Shown here: positions 32,501 through 40,161 of the stretch, piece by piece
Numbering within the stretch: position 1 is the first letter of the stretch
Layout: each line of letters starts with the position of its first letter
NCBI GenBank assembly: GCA_021733925.1
Contig: JAIPJY010000053.1
Location: forward strand, 1-47,024
Source: Prosthecobacter sp.
GTDB lineage: Bacteria > Verrucomicrobiota > Verrucomicrobiia > Verrucomicrobiales > Verrucomicrobiaceae
Direction of reading: 5' to 3'
Length of the DNA stretch: 47,024 bases
Made by a program: the position numbers and the translations under genes
The notes under the pieces: generated by a model
What the model was told of the DNA's origin: nothing
The model's database searches: none
The model's input: the letters and a program-made list of their open reading frames with translations, nothing else

Positions 32501-34854
32501 CAACGATTGGGGGCACCGGCCTGCTGGCCATCCGCTCAGTCTCCGCAGGCACCACCATCGGGCTGGGAGACGGCGCAGCAGGCACCCTGCTGATCAATGC
32601 CGCCGGCATCGGCGCCCTCTCATCCAGCCTGAGCCACATCACCATCGGTGCTGCCACTTCGGGAGCTGTCGAGATCCGCGCCTCGACATGGCGCGCACCT
32701 TTGACCATCCTGACCTTGGGTGAAATCACCGTCAGCGAGCAGATCATCGACCTCGGCGGAGCCGTGACTTTGAATGGGTCCAACACCCTTCTCTTTGCAG
32801 GCATCGCCACCGCAGGCGGAGAGATCTTCATCAGCAGCCCCATCAGCCTCTCTGCCGATGCCACTCTCGACACCACCCGAGGCGGCTCAGTGCCAAATGG
32901 CGCCTCCATCACCGTGAGCGGTGCCATCAGCAACGCCAGCAGCACCGGCCGTGATCTGACGCTGAATGCCGGTCTCGCAGGCGATGTCACTTTGCAGAGC
33001 ACTGTCGGGCAGACGGCAGCGCTGCATGCCGTGAATCTCACCGGCGGCAGGCTGGTGGGTGCGCCGCAGATCTCTGCGCAAGGCTTCTCCGCCTCCTTCA
33101 ATGGTGTGATCGATCTCTCCCATGTCAGTGCCGCAACGGTGTCAGTCACTGGACGCGCTGGGGATGACACGATCCTCCTCTCGCAGGCACCCGCGAGTCT
33201 CACCGTCAATGGGGCTGCAGGCAATGACACGGTCAGCTTTGCTGCGGCCACCGGTCCGGTCAGCATCAACGCCGCCAGTTTCACCAACATTGAAAACGTC
33301 ATCGGCTCCGCGAGTCATGCAGACACCTTGGTCGGTGCCGCAGGTGGCAATGTGTTTCAGATCACTGCCAACAACGCAGGCGCTCTGGGAACACTGCATT
33401 TCAGCTCCATTGAAAATCTCACGGGCAGCAGCACGGGAGCCAATCAGTTTTCCTTTTCCAATCAGGCCACCATCGACGGCATGGTGAACGGCGCTGGCAA
33501 TCCCCTCGCGGTGCTCATCGTCAATGACACCAACCTCCAAGCCGGACAAGGCTACACCATCGGTGCCTCTCTGATCTCTGTCGACACTCGCAACTATGCC
33601 TTCACCGGCGTGAACACCGTCGGTCTCAATCTCGGCGCCGGGAATGACAACACGGCCACCAGCTTCTTCACCTTCACGCAAAATCTGAGCGGCGGCGGCG
33701 GCGACAATCAGCTCTTCGTGGATGGCTCCAAGGTGGTGACCACACCGCTCACCAAGGCGGGCTTCGGCTCCATCACCACCATTGGCTTTTCCACCAGCAC
33801 CGTCATCTTGCCGGTGACCAATGTCTTCCTGCAAAACTTCAACCCAGGAGGCGGATCTACCACCTCCCCGTCGTCCACACAGACCAACAATTTCAATTCG
33901 ACCTCCGTTTCAGGCGCTGCTGGCGGCATTGGCGCACAGGGAATTGCTGGTGCAATGGCGGGCGGCGCGGGCATTGCCGGCTCGGCCTCCACCTCCGCGT
34001 TTCTCGGCCAGGCTTTCGGTACTGGCAGCGGTTCCATGGGCGGTGGTGGTCCGGCAAGTCTGGGCCTGCAGTCGCAGATGAATTCCAGCACCTCCGCGAC
34101 CGCTGAACGCGAGCTGAACATGAGCCTGGGTGGCGATGGCACAATCCGCCTGCAAAACGGTGGCGGACTTTTCGCCATCGCTCCGGACGCAGGCGCTCCC
34201 AGCGTGGCCTCCATGGCGCAGTTGAACGCAGGCATGAGCCTGCTGGCTCAGAGCGAACTTGCCATCGGTGCGATCGGCAATGGAGAAGTCCCACTCACCG
34301 TTCAGGCGGGCGCGCAGTCCATCACGTTGGGCGATCCCCTGCCCTCGCTCAATGTTCAGCAGTTCCTCAATCTAGGATCCAACCCGGAAGCCTTCAGCAT
34401 TCTGATCCGAGCGCTCGGCGGGGATGGCACCGCACGGCTCGAGTTCGGCTCTGGCAGCATCACCGTAGAGGTGAATGGCAGGCCTGTGCCCGCCACGATC
34501 GAAACCGCCCTGCTCTCCAGCATTTCACCGGGCGCCTTTGGCGAACTCTCGTTCGCCCTTGGTGGCCGCGGCGACTACATCGTGACCTATTCCAACGGCC
34601 TGGCCGTCATGGATGCCACCGGCACAGCGGCTCCCCCGGCAGTGCAGACCCATCTCCACTCGCTGCTCGCGTCCCCTGGAGCGCAGGGGCTTTCGCTGGC
34701 GCTGGGAGATGACGGCACAGCGTTGGTCGTGCCGTGGGACGGCATTGTAAACACCGCTCTCAATGGCATCCCGCCGGGCACCTTTGTCATCTTCAAACTG
34801 GGCAACGCCACCACCCCGCAAAGCCAGGAGGAACTCGATCATGCCCTACGCTGA
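29551..34854 (+). CDS. TpsA-type exoprotein, filamentous haemagglutinin family
   Basis: A 1767-residue secreted protein. A signal-like N-terminus (about 1-33) is followed by a haemagglutinin-activity/TPS domain at about 35-150: FPGLTTIHQQTDRAVIDW, NSATLNRVLDGGPS, and VFLINASGIIFGQG (the NPNGI-type motif, altered). A long beta-helix part with many Gly/Asn/Thr repeats follows to about 1440, then a Gly/Ala-rich stretch (GIGAQGIAGAMAGGAGIAG). The C-terminus holds five 48-residue repeats (1526 onward). It should be exported by the TpsB encoded next and act on the surface, probably in adhesion or biofilm. AGGA before the ATG is a fair ribosome site. Confidence 0.92.
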   Translation: MALGCPSLRTVRALVWGAALWIFLLGSVIQISANPTGGVVVLGDAQIQSTFPGLTTIHQQTDRAVIDWSTFNIASGEHTNFIVPDANSATLNRVLDGGPSLLNGTLTSNGQVFLINASGIIFGQGSMVDVAGLTASTLDLSNRMFMAGGEMVYQGSTTAGVTNAGSIRASSGDVFLIGFQVNNSGAIRAPNGTVGLAAGTDVLIMPAGDERVIVRNAAGPMRGTGVTNSGLIEANVAELNAHGGNVYALAIRNTGRIAATSATRQGGRIILSANGGRIESTGKLVARGPSGNGGQININAGSKGSVALGGRVDANGSTGRGGSIAVTGGEVTVRRAIVVSADGETAGGLIEINARPKDSTDTAAATTVTIIDGTIRADAASGTGGVIRLGGTSLTLGGEALISASGATGGGSIFAGGGAQGLDASIANATQVEIQQGAILAANAITSGSGGTVVAFASDQLTFYGSLQARGGQTIGDGGQAELSGKRALILESLTGSIDLSSPQGNAGTLLLDPNDILITGSVAGNTITNPAQANTLKASDISAWLDTNCGNLIIQTDSNATGGAGNITLAGLIQWSSATTLTINADRDFIMSTQSGVAGVIHAAGSGAVVINAGRSVQILAGSQILTHSGNVTIHGNQGAASIAGDFQAIYIGGQILSESGNITLVGRTGATSSVLTGAILLDNGSAVSAGTFGVVTLQTTGGSVLGHGSVTSWGLKLAGADAFYFTNVGNAVQTLTTIGTIGSIQIVNTLGLTIGTIGADSGLRAFGDISITTTNSDHIRVNNDLSSKGGAIILNAYGIEVNGSHVSNTGTGVIYMTVNREINVNSGATISVVDGRMELNANQYTQATAGSFTGIVLDNATLTTSGMGAIALNGRSGDTGDGNIGILMQHGSTIHSTSTLPTAGGITLLGVAGSLNGSGNRGVSLQDAGTAITSAVAVIDITGSGTPTGVQNTGVDLGANTTITNSSAIIINTDTVSIAGAATIGGTGLLAIRSVSAGTTIGLGDGAAGTLLINAAGIGALSSSLSHITIGAATSGAVEIRASTWRAPLTILTLGEITVSEQIIDLGGAVTLNGSNTLLFAGIATAGGEIFISSPISLSADATLDTTRGGSVPNGASITVSGAISNASSTGRDLTLNAGLAGDVTLQSTVGQTAALHAVNLTGGRLVGAPQISAQGFSASFNGVIDLSHVSAATVSVTGRAGDDTILLSQAPASLTVNGAAGNDTVSFAAATGPVSINAASFTNIENVIGSASHADTLVGAAGGNVFQITANNAGALGTLHFSSIENLTGSSTGANQFSFSNQATIDGMVNGAGNPLAVLIVNDTNLQAGQGYTIGASLISVDTRNYAFTGVNTVGLNLGAGNDNTATSFFTFTQNLSGGGGDNQLFVDGSKVVTTPLTKAGFGSITTIGFSTSTVILPVTNVFLQNFNPGGGSTTSPSSTQTNNFNSTSVSGAAGGIGAQGIAGAMAGGAGIAGSASTSAFLGQAFGTGSGSMGGGGPASLGLQSQMNSSTSATAERELNMSLGGDGTIRLQNGGGLFAIAPDAGAPSVASMAQLNAGMSLLAQSELAIGAIGNGEVPLTVQAGAQSITLGDPLPSLNVQQFLNLGSNPEAFSILIRALGGDGTARLEFGSGSITVEVNGRPVPATIETALLSSISPGAFGELSFALGGRGDYIVTYSNGLAVMDATGTAAPPAVQTHLHSLLASPGAQGLSLALGDDGTALVVPWDGIVNTALNGIPPGTFVIFKLGNATTPQSQEELDHALR
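34126..34851 (+). repeat. Five 48-residue repeats at the TpsA C-terminus
   Basis: The motif LGGDGT-x-x-L or close variants begins at 34126, 34270, 34414, 34558 and 34702: a strict 144-base (48-codon) spacing. Forms are LGGDGTIRL, AIGNGEVPL, LGGDGTARL, LGGRGDYIV and LGDDGTALV. Repeats 3 and 4 end SPGAFGELSFA and SPGAQGLSLA. The protein-level repeat is clear, while the DNA is diverged, so it is old. Confidence 0.88.
34826..34831 (+). promoter_or_regulatory. Shine-Dalgarno of tpsB
   Basis: AGGAGG lies nine bases before the ATG at 34841, inside the last codons of tpsA. This decides the tpsB start, since the open frame reaches further upstream. It implies translational coupling of the exoprotein and its transporter. 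Confidence 0.8.
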
Positions 34855-36637
34855 CCGCACAGCCACTCAAGTTATGCCATCGCTCTCACTCACGCAGTTC
34901 ATGCTGCTTGTCATGGCCGTCTACGCGCTGCCATTCAGCCTGCGTGCGCAGGAATTTCCCACGGCGACGGGTCCCGGCACGCTGGTGGACCGGCTGCAGA
35001 TTCCCCGCGCACAGAAAGCGCCGGATGATGCTGCCTCACCCCAAAAACCTGAAATCGACAAATCCGAAGGCGACCCCAAACCGCTCGGCGTGAATCTGAA
35101 GGGGCTGCATCTGATCTCCAAGCCGTCCAAGTCCATGCACAAGGACATGAGCCATGTTCTCGTGGTGGACCCCGCCCTGCATCTGCCTGCAGGACTTGCC
35201 GACTCCTTGCAGCAGGAGTTCATGGGGCAGCCGCTCAGCATGGCCGTGCTCAACCGCATGGTGAAGAGAATCAACAAAGCCTATCAGACCACGGATTTTC
35301 CGCTCGTGGATGCCTACCTGCCGCAGCAGGACATCACCCGTGGTCATGTCCAGATCATCGTGCGTGAAGGCGTGCTGGGTGAAGTGAAAGTGGAGGGAGC
35401 CAAACGCTCCAACCCCGGCTACATGGCGCGTCAGGTGCGCTTGCAGCCCGGAGAGCGCATCGACACGCGGAAAATCTCCAGCGATGTCGCCTGGCTCAAT
35501 GAGAACCCCATCCGCAACGTCAACGTCATCTATGAGCGTGGCAAAAAGGACGGCACGAGCGATGTCGTCCTGAAAACGACGGAGAACAATCCCGTCAAAG
35601 CCTACGTCGGCTATGCCAATTCCGGCCTGCGCTCCACAGGGCTGAATCAAATCTCCGGCGGCATCACCATGATGCAGTTGTTTGGCACCGAGCAGTCGCT
35701 GAGCTACAACTTCACCGGCAATCAGGAGCTTAACCGGCTCAAGGCGCATGCCCTGGCCTGGGACATCCCCTTCCCGTGGCGCCATCGCCTGCAGTTTCTC
35801 GGCGTGTATGTGGACTCAGCCACCCAGTCCGGACAGGCAGGCGGTTTGCTTGGCGTCAATGGCCGGAACCGTCAGCTCTCCGCCGCCTACTCCATCCCGC
35901 TGGCCAGCGCCTGGAGCAAAGTGCAGCACAAGGCCACCCTCGCGCTCGACTACAAGAGCACCACCTCCGACATCCTGTTTGGCGGCCAGACCTTTTCGCA
36001 AAATACCGCTGAAGTGTTCCAGTTTCGCGCCGGGTACAATCTGCTCGTCACGGACCCGCTGGGTTACACGCGCTTTGGCATTTCCGCCATCCACAGCCCG
36101 GGCAATGTGCTTGGTCACAACAACTACGCCGCCTTTGACAGCCTGCGTGCAGCCTCGCAGGCGAAGTACTGGTACGCCAAGGCCGAGCTGGACCGCCTCA
36201 TCCGCCTGCCCATGGGCTTCTCCGCCCTGCTGCACACGGCGGGCCAGTACTCCAACACCCGCCTGCTGCCCACCGAGCAGATGCTCGCAGGCGGCTACCA
36301 GACCGTACGTGGCTTCAATGAAAGCTCAGCGCGTGGAGATCGTGGCATCATCACCAACATGGAGCTGAACCTGCCCATGATTCATTTCACCACCTGGGGC
36401 GGCAAGAAGGTGGACAACCTGAACTCCTTTGTCTTTTACGATTTCGCCTATCTGGAAAGCGTTGGCACCTATGCCTCGGAGCCCAATCTCAATCTGCAAA
36501 GCTCGGGCGTGGGTCTGCGCTACAGCCTCGGCAGCAATCTCGATCTGCGCCTCGCCTACGGCTGGAATCTGCGCAGCACCGGACTGGTCAGCGCGCCTTC
36601 AGGCCGCTTGCACTTCGGCATGAACATGAAGTATTAG
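34841..36637 (+). CDS. TpsB-type two-partner secretion transporter (ShlB/FhaC/HecB family)
   Basis: A 598-residue outer-membrane protein. A signal segment (SLTQFMLLVMAVYALPFSLRA) leads to a variable linker, POTRA-like modules (HVLVVDPALHLPAGLADSLQ, GHVQIIVREGVLGEVKVEG) and a C-terminal beta-barrel. The barrel carries the conserved loop motif VRGFNESSARGD and ends RLHFGMNMKY, an outer-membrane C-terminal Tyr. TpsB proteins recognise the TPS domain of the partner in the periplasm and translocate it. The gene overlaps tpsA by 14 bases. An inserted element follows the stop. Confidence 0.93.
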   Translation: MPYADRTATQVMPSLSLTQFMLLVMAVYALPFSLRAQEFPTATGPGTLVDRLQIPRAQKAPDDAASPQKPEIDKSEGDPKPLGVNLKGLHLISKPSKSMHKDMSHVLVVDPALHLPAGLADSLQQEFMGQPLSMAVLNRMVKRINKAYQTTDFPLVDAYLPQQDITRGHVQIIVREGVLGEVKVEGAKRSNPGYMARQVRLQPGERIDTRKISSDVAWLNENPIRNVNVIYERGKKDGTSDVVLKTTENNPVKAYVGYANSGLRSTGLNQISGGITMMQLFGTEQSLSYNFTGNQELNRLKAHALAWDIPFPWRHRLQFLGVYVDSATQSGQAGGLLGVNGRNRQLSAAYSIPLASAWSKVQHKATLALDYKSTTSDILFGGQTFSQNTAEVFQFRAGYNLLVTDPLGYTRFGISAIHSPGNVLGHNNYAAFDSLRAASQAKYWYAKAELDRLIRLPMGFSALLHTAGQYSNTRLLPTEQMLAGGYQTVRGFNESSARGDRGIITNMELNLPMIHFTTWGGKKVDNLNSFVFYDFAYLESVGTYASEPNLNLQSSGVGLRYSLGSNLDLRLAYGWNLRSTGLVSAPSGRLHFGMNMKY

Positions 36638-36674
36638 ATTTTGAGGAGACGCTGATCGAAGTGGCGCATGTGAG

Positions 36675-37276
36675 AATGACGAAACCAGAATGAGGAATGA
36701 CGAATGAATGACGAAGAACCAATGGTGGACGACGAGGGTTTTTGGCAGACATTTTTGGAGGTGGCATCCAGTGTGGTTCGAGAAGAGGCTGATGCATCGA
36801 AGCCTGTTTTTGATTTGGAAGAGCGCACGGCCCGATTCGGAGAGGCGGTGATTCGTTTTCTAAAGCCTGTGCAACGCGATGCCTTGACCAATCGTTTGAT
36901 TGATCAATTGGTTGGAGCTTCAACGAGCGTTGGTGCGAATTACTGCGAAGCAGACGACGCAGTGTCGAAGAAAGACTTCAAGCACCGCATTGGCACCTGC
37001 CGGAAGGAATCTCGTGAGTCCAAGCATTTCCTCCGAATGATCGCCACAGCAGTTCCTGAAAAACGTCTCGCAGCCCGCGAGCTGTGGAGAGAAGCCCATG
37101 AACTCAATCTCATTTTCTCAACCATCTTCAAAAACACCCGTACCTGACGAAAATGGCGAAATCAGAATGAAGGAACAATCTCGAACGACAAAATTCACCG
37201 CACTGTGAGTTGGAATTCCCCTTCAAGCTTCGTCATTGGACATTCATTCGTCATTCCTCATTCTGGTTTCGTCATT
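36675..37276. mobile_element. 602-bp element with perfect 30-bp inverted ends carrying a four-helix-bundle gene
   Basis: Arm 36675-36704 (starting AATGACGAAACCAGAATGAG) is the exact reverse complement of arm 37247-37276. The only gene inside is a TIGR02436-type four-helix-bundle protein whose ATG begins on the last base of the left arm. More partial TTCGTCATT units extend inward from the right arm. The element lies between tpsB and the CHASE2 cyclase, ending 16 bases before the cyclase ATG. A gene-less copy with closely matching ends occurs at 15013-15141. No transposase or reverse transcriptase is inside. Confidence 0.88.
36704..37147 (+). CDS. Four-helix-bundle protein, 23S rRNA-IVS (S23/TIGR02436) family
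   Basis: A 147-residue protein with the family signatures VFDLEERTARFGEAVIRFL, NRLIDQLVGASTSVGANYCE, ADDAVSKKDFKHRIGTCRKE and LWREAHELNLIFSTIF. The family is named from proteins encoded in intervening sequences of 23S rRNA genes; a relative (bAvd) is an accessory of diversity-generating retroelements. Its biochemical role is not settled; nucleic-acid binding is likely. The start ATG begins on the last base of the element's left arm and reads on through TGAATGACGAAG; ATG 36722 (MVDDEGFW) is an alternative. It is flanked on both sides by the inverted repeat and is unrelated to the surrounding secretion locus. Confidence 0.9.
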   Translation: MNDEEPMVDDEGFWQTFLEVASSVVREEADASKPVFDLEERTARFGEAVIRFLKPVQRDALTNRLIDQLVGASTSVGANYCEADDAVSKKDFKHRIGTCRKESRESKHFLRMIATAVPEKRLAARELWREAHELNLIFSTIFKNTRT

Positions 37277-37292
37277 CCTTCCCGCCCCCCTC

Positions 37293-39461
37293 ATGAGAAA
37301 AACGAAACTCCGCAGCCTGCGCTTTGAATTCCTCCTGCTGCCGCTTGCGCTGCTGCTGGCGCTGGGTTTCAGCGCGACGCGCCTCGGAGAGGAACTGGAG
37401 AACCTCACGCTGGACTGGCGCTTTCAAGCGCGTGCAGCGGCTGATCCACCGGCAAATGCCAAGGTGCTCGTGGTGGGCATTGATGAAGACGCCCTGGCCA
37501 AACTCGGACGCTGGCCCTGGTCCCGTGAGGTGCATGCACAGCTCGTGACACTGCTCGCTACACGCCCGCCCGCAGCAGCGGCATTTGATCTTCTCTTCAC
37601 CGAACCCAGCGCCGACCCGGCGCAGGATCAACTGTTTGGCGATGCACTGGTGCAATCCACGACCTACATCACCGCAGCAGCGGCAGAGACCCTGGAGAAC
37701 AGCCAGAAATTCGAAGCCGAGTATGCAGGCAACACCAAGGCCATCGCAAATATCAAGGGCGACATCAACCGCCTCATAGGCAACGACACCGTGCTGCTCC
37801 CCGTGCCTATCATCGCGGAGAGTTCGCATGCCGGATTGGTCAATTCCCCGCCGGGTGAGGATGGCGTGCGCCGTCAGATCCCGCTGGTGGTGCGCTGCGG
37901 CACACGCGTCTTTCCCAGCCTCGTGCTGCAGGCCTTGCTTAGCCGTGAAGAAGTGGAAACCGATGCCGTTGAGGTGGTGCTGGGAGATTCCATTCGCATC
38001 CAAGGCACCCACCAGCAGTGGCAGATCCCCATCGATGATCGCGGCCAGATGACGATCAACTACCGTCATCCCAACACCTTCAAAGTGTTTCCTTACGCAG
38101 GACTGATGGCCAGTCTGCTGGAGTTTAAAGACAAAGAGTGGCCGAAGGATCGCCCGCCTGTCGCAGGCCAGATCCTCTTCATTGGCCAGACCGCCGCAGG
38201 TCTCGCAGATCTCGGCCCAACCCCGCACGGCCCGCAGACACCGCTGGTCCTGACGCATGCGAATGCGCTCAGCAACATCCTCAGCGGTGATTACATCAAG
38301 CAGCCCGACTTCCTGCAGTTGATCGGTGTCTGGGCGCTGATGGCGCTGCTCACCATCATTCCCGTGCGCTTCGGCCCCATCTGGCTGGCCGCGCTGGTTC
38401 CCACGCTGTTCGTCGGGGTTTATGTTTTCAGCGCTTTTTACCTCTTTGGGGTCCAGAGTTTGCACATGCCCATTGCCTGGCCGGTCTTTGGCTTTGTGCT
38501 CGTTGAAGGCGGTTCCATTCTGCACCGGCTGATCATCGAATTGCGCGCCAAGAGTCGCATCACAGGCATGTTTGGCACCTACCTCGCGCCTCAGGTGGTC
38601 AAGCAGATGATCTCCTCTGGAGACGAGCCCAAGCTAGGAGGACAGCAGGCGGAGATTACCGCCTTTTTCAGCGACATCGCCGGCTTCTCCTCCTTCTCCG
38701 AAAAGCTGACCCCCGAACGGCTGGTCACGCTGATGAACGACTACCTCAGCGAGATGACTGACATCCTGCAGGACAACGGAGGCACGCTCGACAAGTTCAT
38801 CGGCGACGCCATCGTCGGCATGTTCGGCGCCCCTCTTCCTTATGCCGGTCATGCGCACAGCGCCTGCCGCGCCGCCTTGCTCATGCAGAAGCGTCAGATC
38901 GAACTGCGTGAGAAGTGGCGGCAGGAAGGTGATTGGCCCGACATCGTGTTTGAAATGAAAACGCGCATCGGCCTCAACTCCGGCCTGGCCATCATCGGCA
39001 ACATGGGCTCCCGCCGCCGCTTCAACTACACCATGATGGGAGACACCGTGAACCTCGCCGCCCGCAGCGAGAGCGGCGCCAAGAGCTATGGCGTGTACAC
39101 CATGATCACCGGAGAGACCAAGGCGCTCGCGGAGAAGCATCAGGACGACATCACCTATCGCTTCCTGGACAGCATCGTCGTCAAAGGCCGCAGCAAGCCA
39201 GCGGAGGTGTATGAGCTCGTCGGATTCACCCATGAGATTTCCGCCGAAACCCAGGAATGCCTCGCCTTCTTTCAGAAAGGCATCGCTGCCTACCTCTCGC
39301 AGGACTGGGACACCGCCAAAGCCCTGTTTGGACGCTCAGCTAAACGCGAGATTCATCAGGATGCCAACCCATCACTGGTCATGGCCGAACGCTGCGATGA
39401 CATGAAGATCCATCCTCCTCCAGCGGATTGGGACGGCGTGTATGTGATGAAGACGAAGTGA
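37293..39461 (+). CDS. CHASE2-domain class III adenylate cyclase
   Basis: A 722-residue membrane protein. TM1 (about 11-30) is followed by an extracytoplasmic CHASE2 domain (LDWRFQARAAADPP, VLVVGIDEDALAKLGRWPW). Three further membrane segments lie at about 345-420, then a class III cyclase domain at about 455-650. Metal Asp residues are in FFSDIAGF (about 460) and FIGDAIVG (about 500). Lys in LDKFIGD and Asp in MGDTVNLAAR (about 582) fit adenine rather than guanine. It should make cAMP in response to an envelope signal. ATG 37293 is just past the inserted element; the true operon link to tpsB predates the insertion. It ends with a TPR-like helical tail. Confidence 0.92.
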   Translation: MRKTKLRSLRFEFLLLPLALLLALGFSATRLGEELENLTLDWRFQARAAADPPANAKVLVVGIDEDALAKLGRWPWSREVHAQLVTLLATRPPAAAAFDLLFTEPSADPAQDQLFGDALVQSTTYITAAAAETLENSQKFEAEYAGNTKAIANIKGDINRLIGNDTVLLPVPIIAESSHAGLVNSPPGEDGVRRQIPLVVRCGTRVFPSLVLQALLSREEVETDAVEVVLGDSIRIQGTHQQWQIPIDDRGQMTINYRHPNTFKVFPYAGLMASLLEFKDKEWPKDRPPVAGQILFIGQTAAGLADLGPTPHGPQTPLVLTHANALSNILSGDYIKQPDFLQLIGVWALMALLTIIPVRFGPIWLAALVPTLFVGVYVFSAFYLFGVQSLHMPIAWPVFGFVLVEGGSILHRLIIELRAKSRITGMFGTYLAPQVVKQMISSGDEPKLGGQQAEITAFFSDIAGFSSFSEKLTPERLVTLMNDYLSEMTDILQDNGGTLDKFIGDAIVGMFGAPLPYAGHAHSACRAALLMQKRQIELREKWRQEGDWPDIVFEMKTRIGLNSGLAIIGNMGSRRRFNYTMMGDTVNLAARSESGAKSYGVYTMITGETKALAEKHQDDITYRFLDSIVVKGRSKPAEVYELVGFTHEISAETQECLAFFQKGIAAYLSQDWDTAKALFGRSAKREIHQDANPSLVMAERCDDMKIHPPPADWDGVYVMKTK

Positions 39462-39480
39462 GTAACAGGTGGCACAGCCC

Positions 39481-39999
39481 TCAGAAACTCCTCCCGCCAA
39501 ACCCCGTCCCATAGCCGGAGTACCCCGACTGTGGCGTGGCCTGCATGAGCGCCGAGTTCTGCCGATAGGACGAGCTCTGGCTGTTCATCATGGCCGATTG
39601 ATTGAGATCGTCCGCAGCCGCCTGCCGCTGGGCGAGCTGGGCTTCGGCCAGCCGTTCCTCCTGCCCGCGCAGCACATTCACCAAAATCACCCGCTCCTTC
39701 TCATTAATCTTTCCCATGGTGGCCGCCTTGTTGATCTCCATCAGGCGCGGATGTTCCGCCGCATACTGGTTCAGGAAGCTGTCGATCTTTTGTGGGCTCC
39801 ATTTGCCCTCCAGAGGCCTGCCCACGGACTTCTCCGTGACCAGCGCCGCCTCGCCTCCTGCGTGAATGTAGCCAACCTCCACCGCCCTCCTCGCAAACGC
39901 TCTCGCCTCGGCCACGCTGCCCACGTGGTACTCCTCGGTGCTGGTGGTCTGGCAGGACGAAAGCAGCGCAACGGTCAGAAAAAGCAGGAAGGATTTCAT
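39481..39999 (-). CDS. Lipoprotein of unknown function
   Basis: A 172-residue protein with a lipoprotein signal MKSFLLFLTVALLSSCQTTS (lipobox LSSC). The middle is helical and charged (ARAFARRAVEVGYIHAGG, GKWSPQKIDSFLNQYAAEHP). A coiled-coil-like Gln/Ala-rich part is followed by a Ser/Gln/Tyr/Gly-rich C-terminus ending YGTGFGGRSF. I do not recognise a family. I chose ATG 39999, which directly precedes the signal. It is convergent with the cyclase gene. Confidence 0.65.
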   Translation of the reverse strand: MKSFLLFLTVALLSSCQTTSTEEYHVGSVAEARAFARRAVEVGYIHAGGEAALVTEKSVGRPLEGKWSPQKIDSFLNQYAAEHPRLMEINKAATMGKINEKERVILVNVLRGQEERLAEAQLAQRQAAADDLNQSAMMNSQSSSYRQNSALMQATPQSGYSGYGTGFGGRSF

Positions 40000-40063
40000 G
40001 CTTCGAATGTGGAGAAAGTTTTCCGCGCCACAAGCCAAAGTAGTTGCCAGTTGGAGCTCTGAA

Positions 40064-40146
40064 AAAGTACTCGCGAGCTTTAGCTCGCTCTGGAAAGGTC
40101 ATTTGCCTCCCAGATCCCAGAGCGAGCTAAAGCTCGCGAGTACTTT
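40064..40146. repeat. Palindromic repeat pair, GAGCTTTAGCTC family
   Basis: Perfect 30-bp arms, 40064-40093 and 40117-40146, with 23 bases between. Each arm starts or ends AAAGTACTC and contains its own small hairpin GCGAGC-TTTA-GCTCGC. It lies 16 bases before the PVC dehydrogenase gene. Related copies are at 43291-43588 (interrupted) and 45096-45189. Confidence 0.92.
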
Positions 40147-40161
40147 CCATTTTCCCCAACC

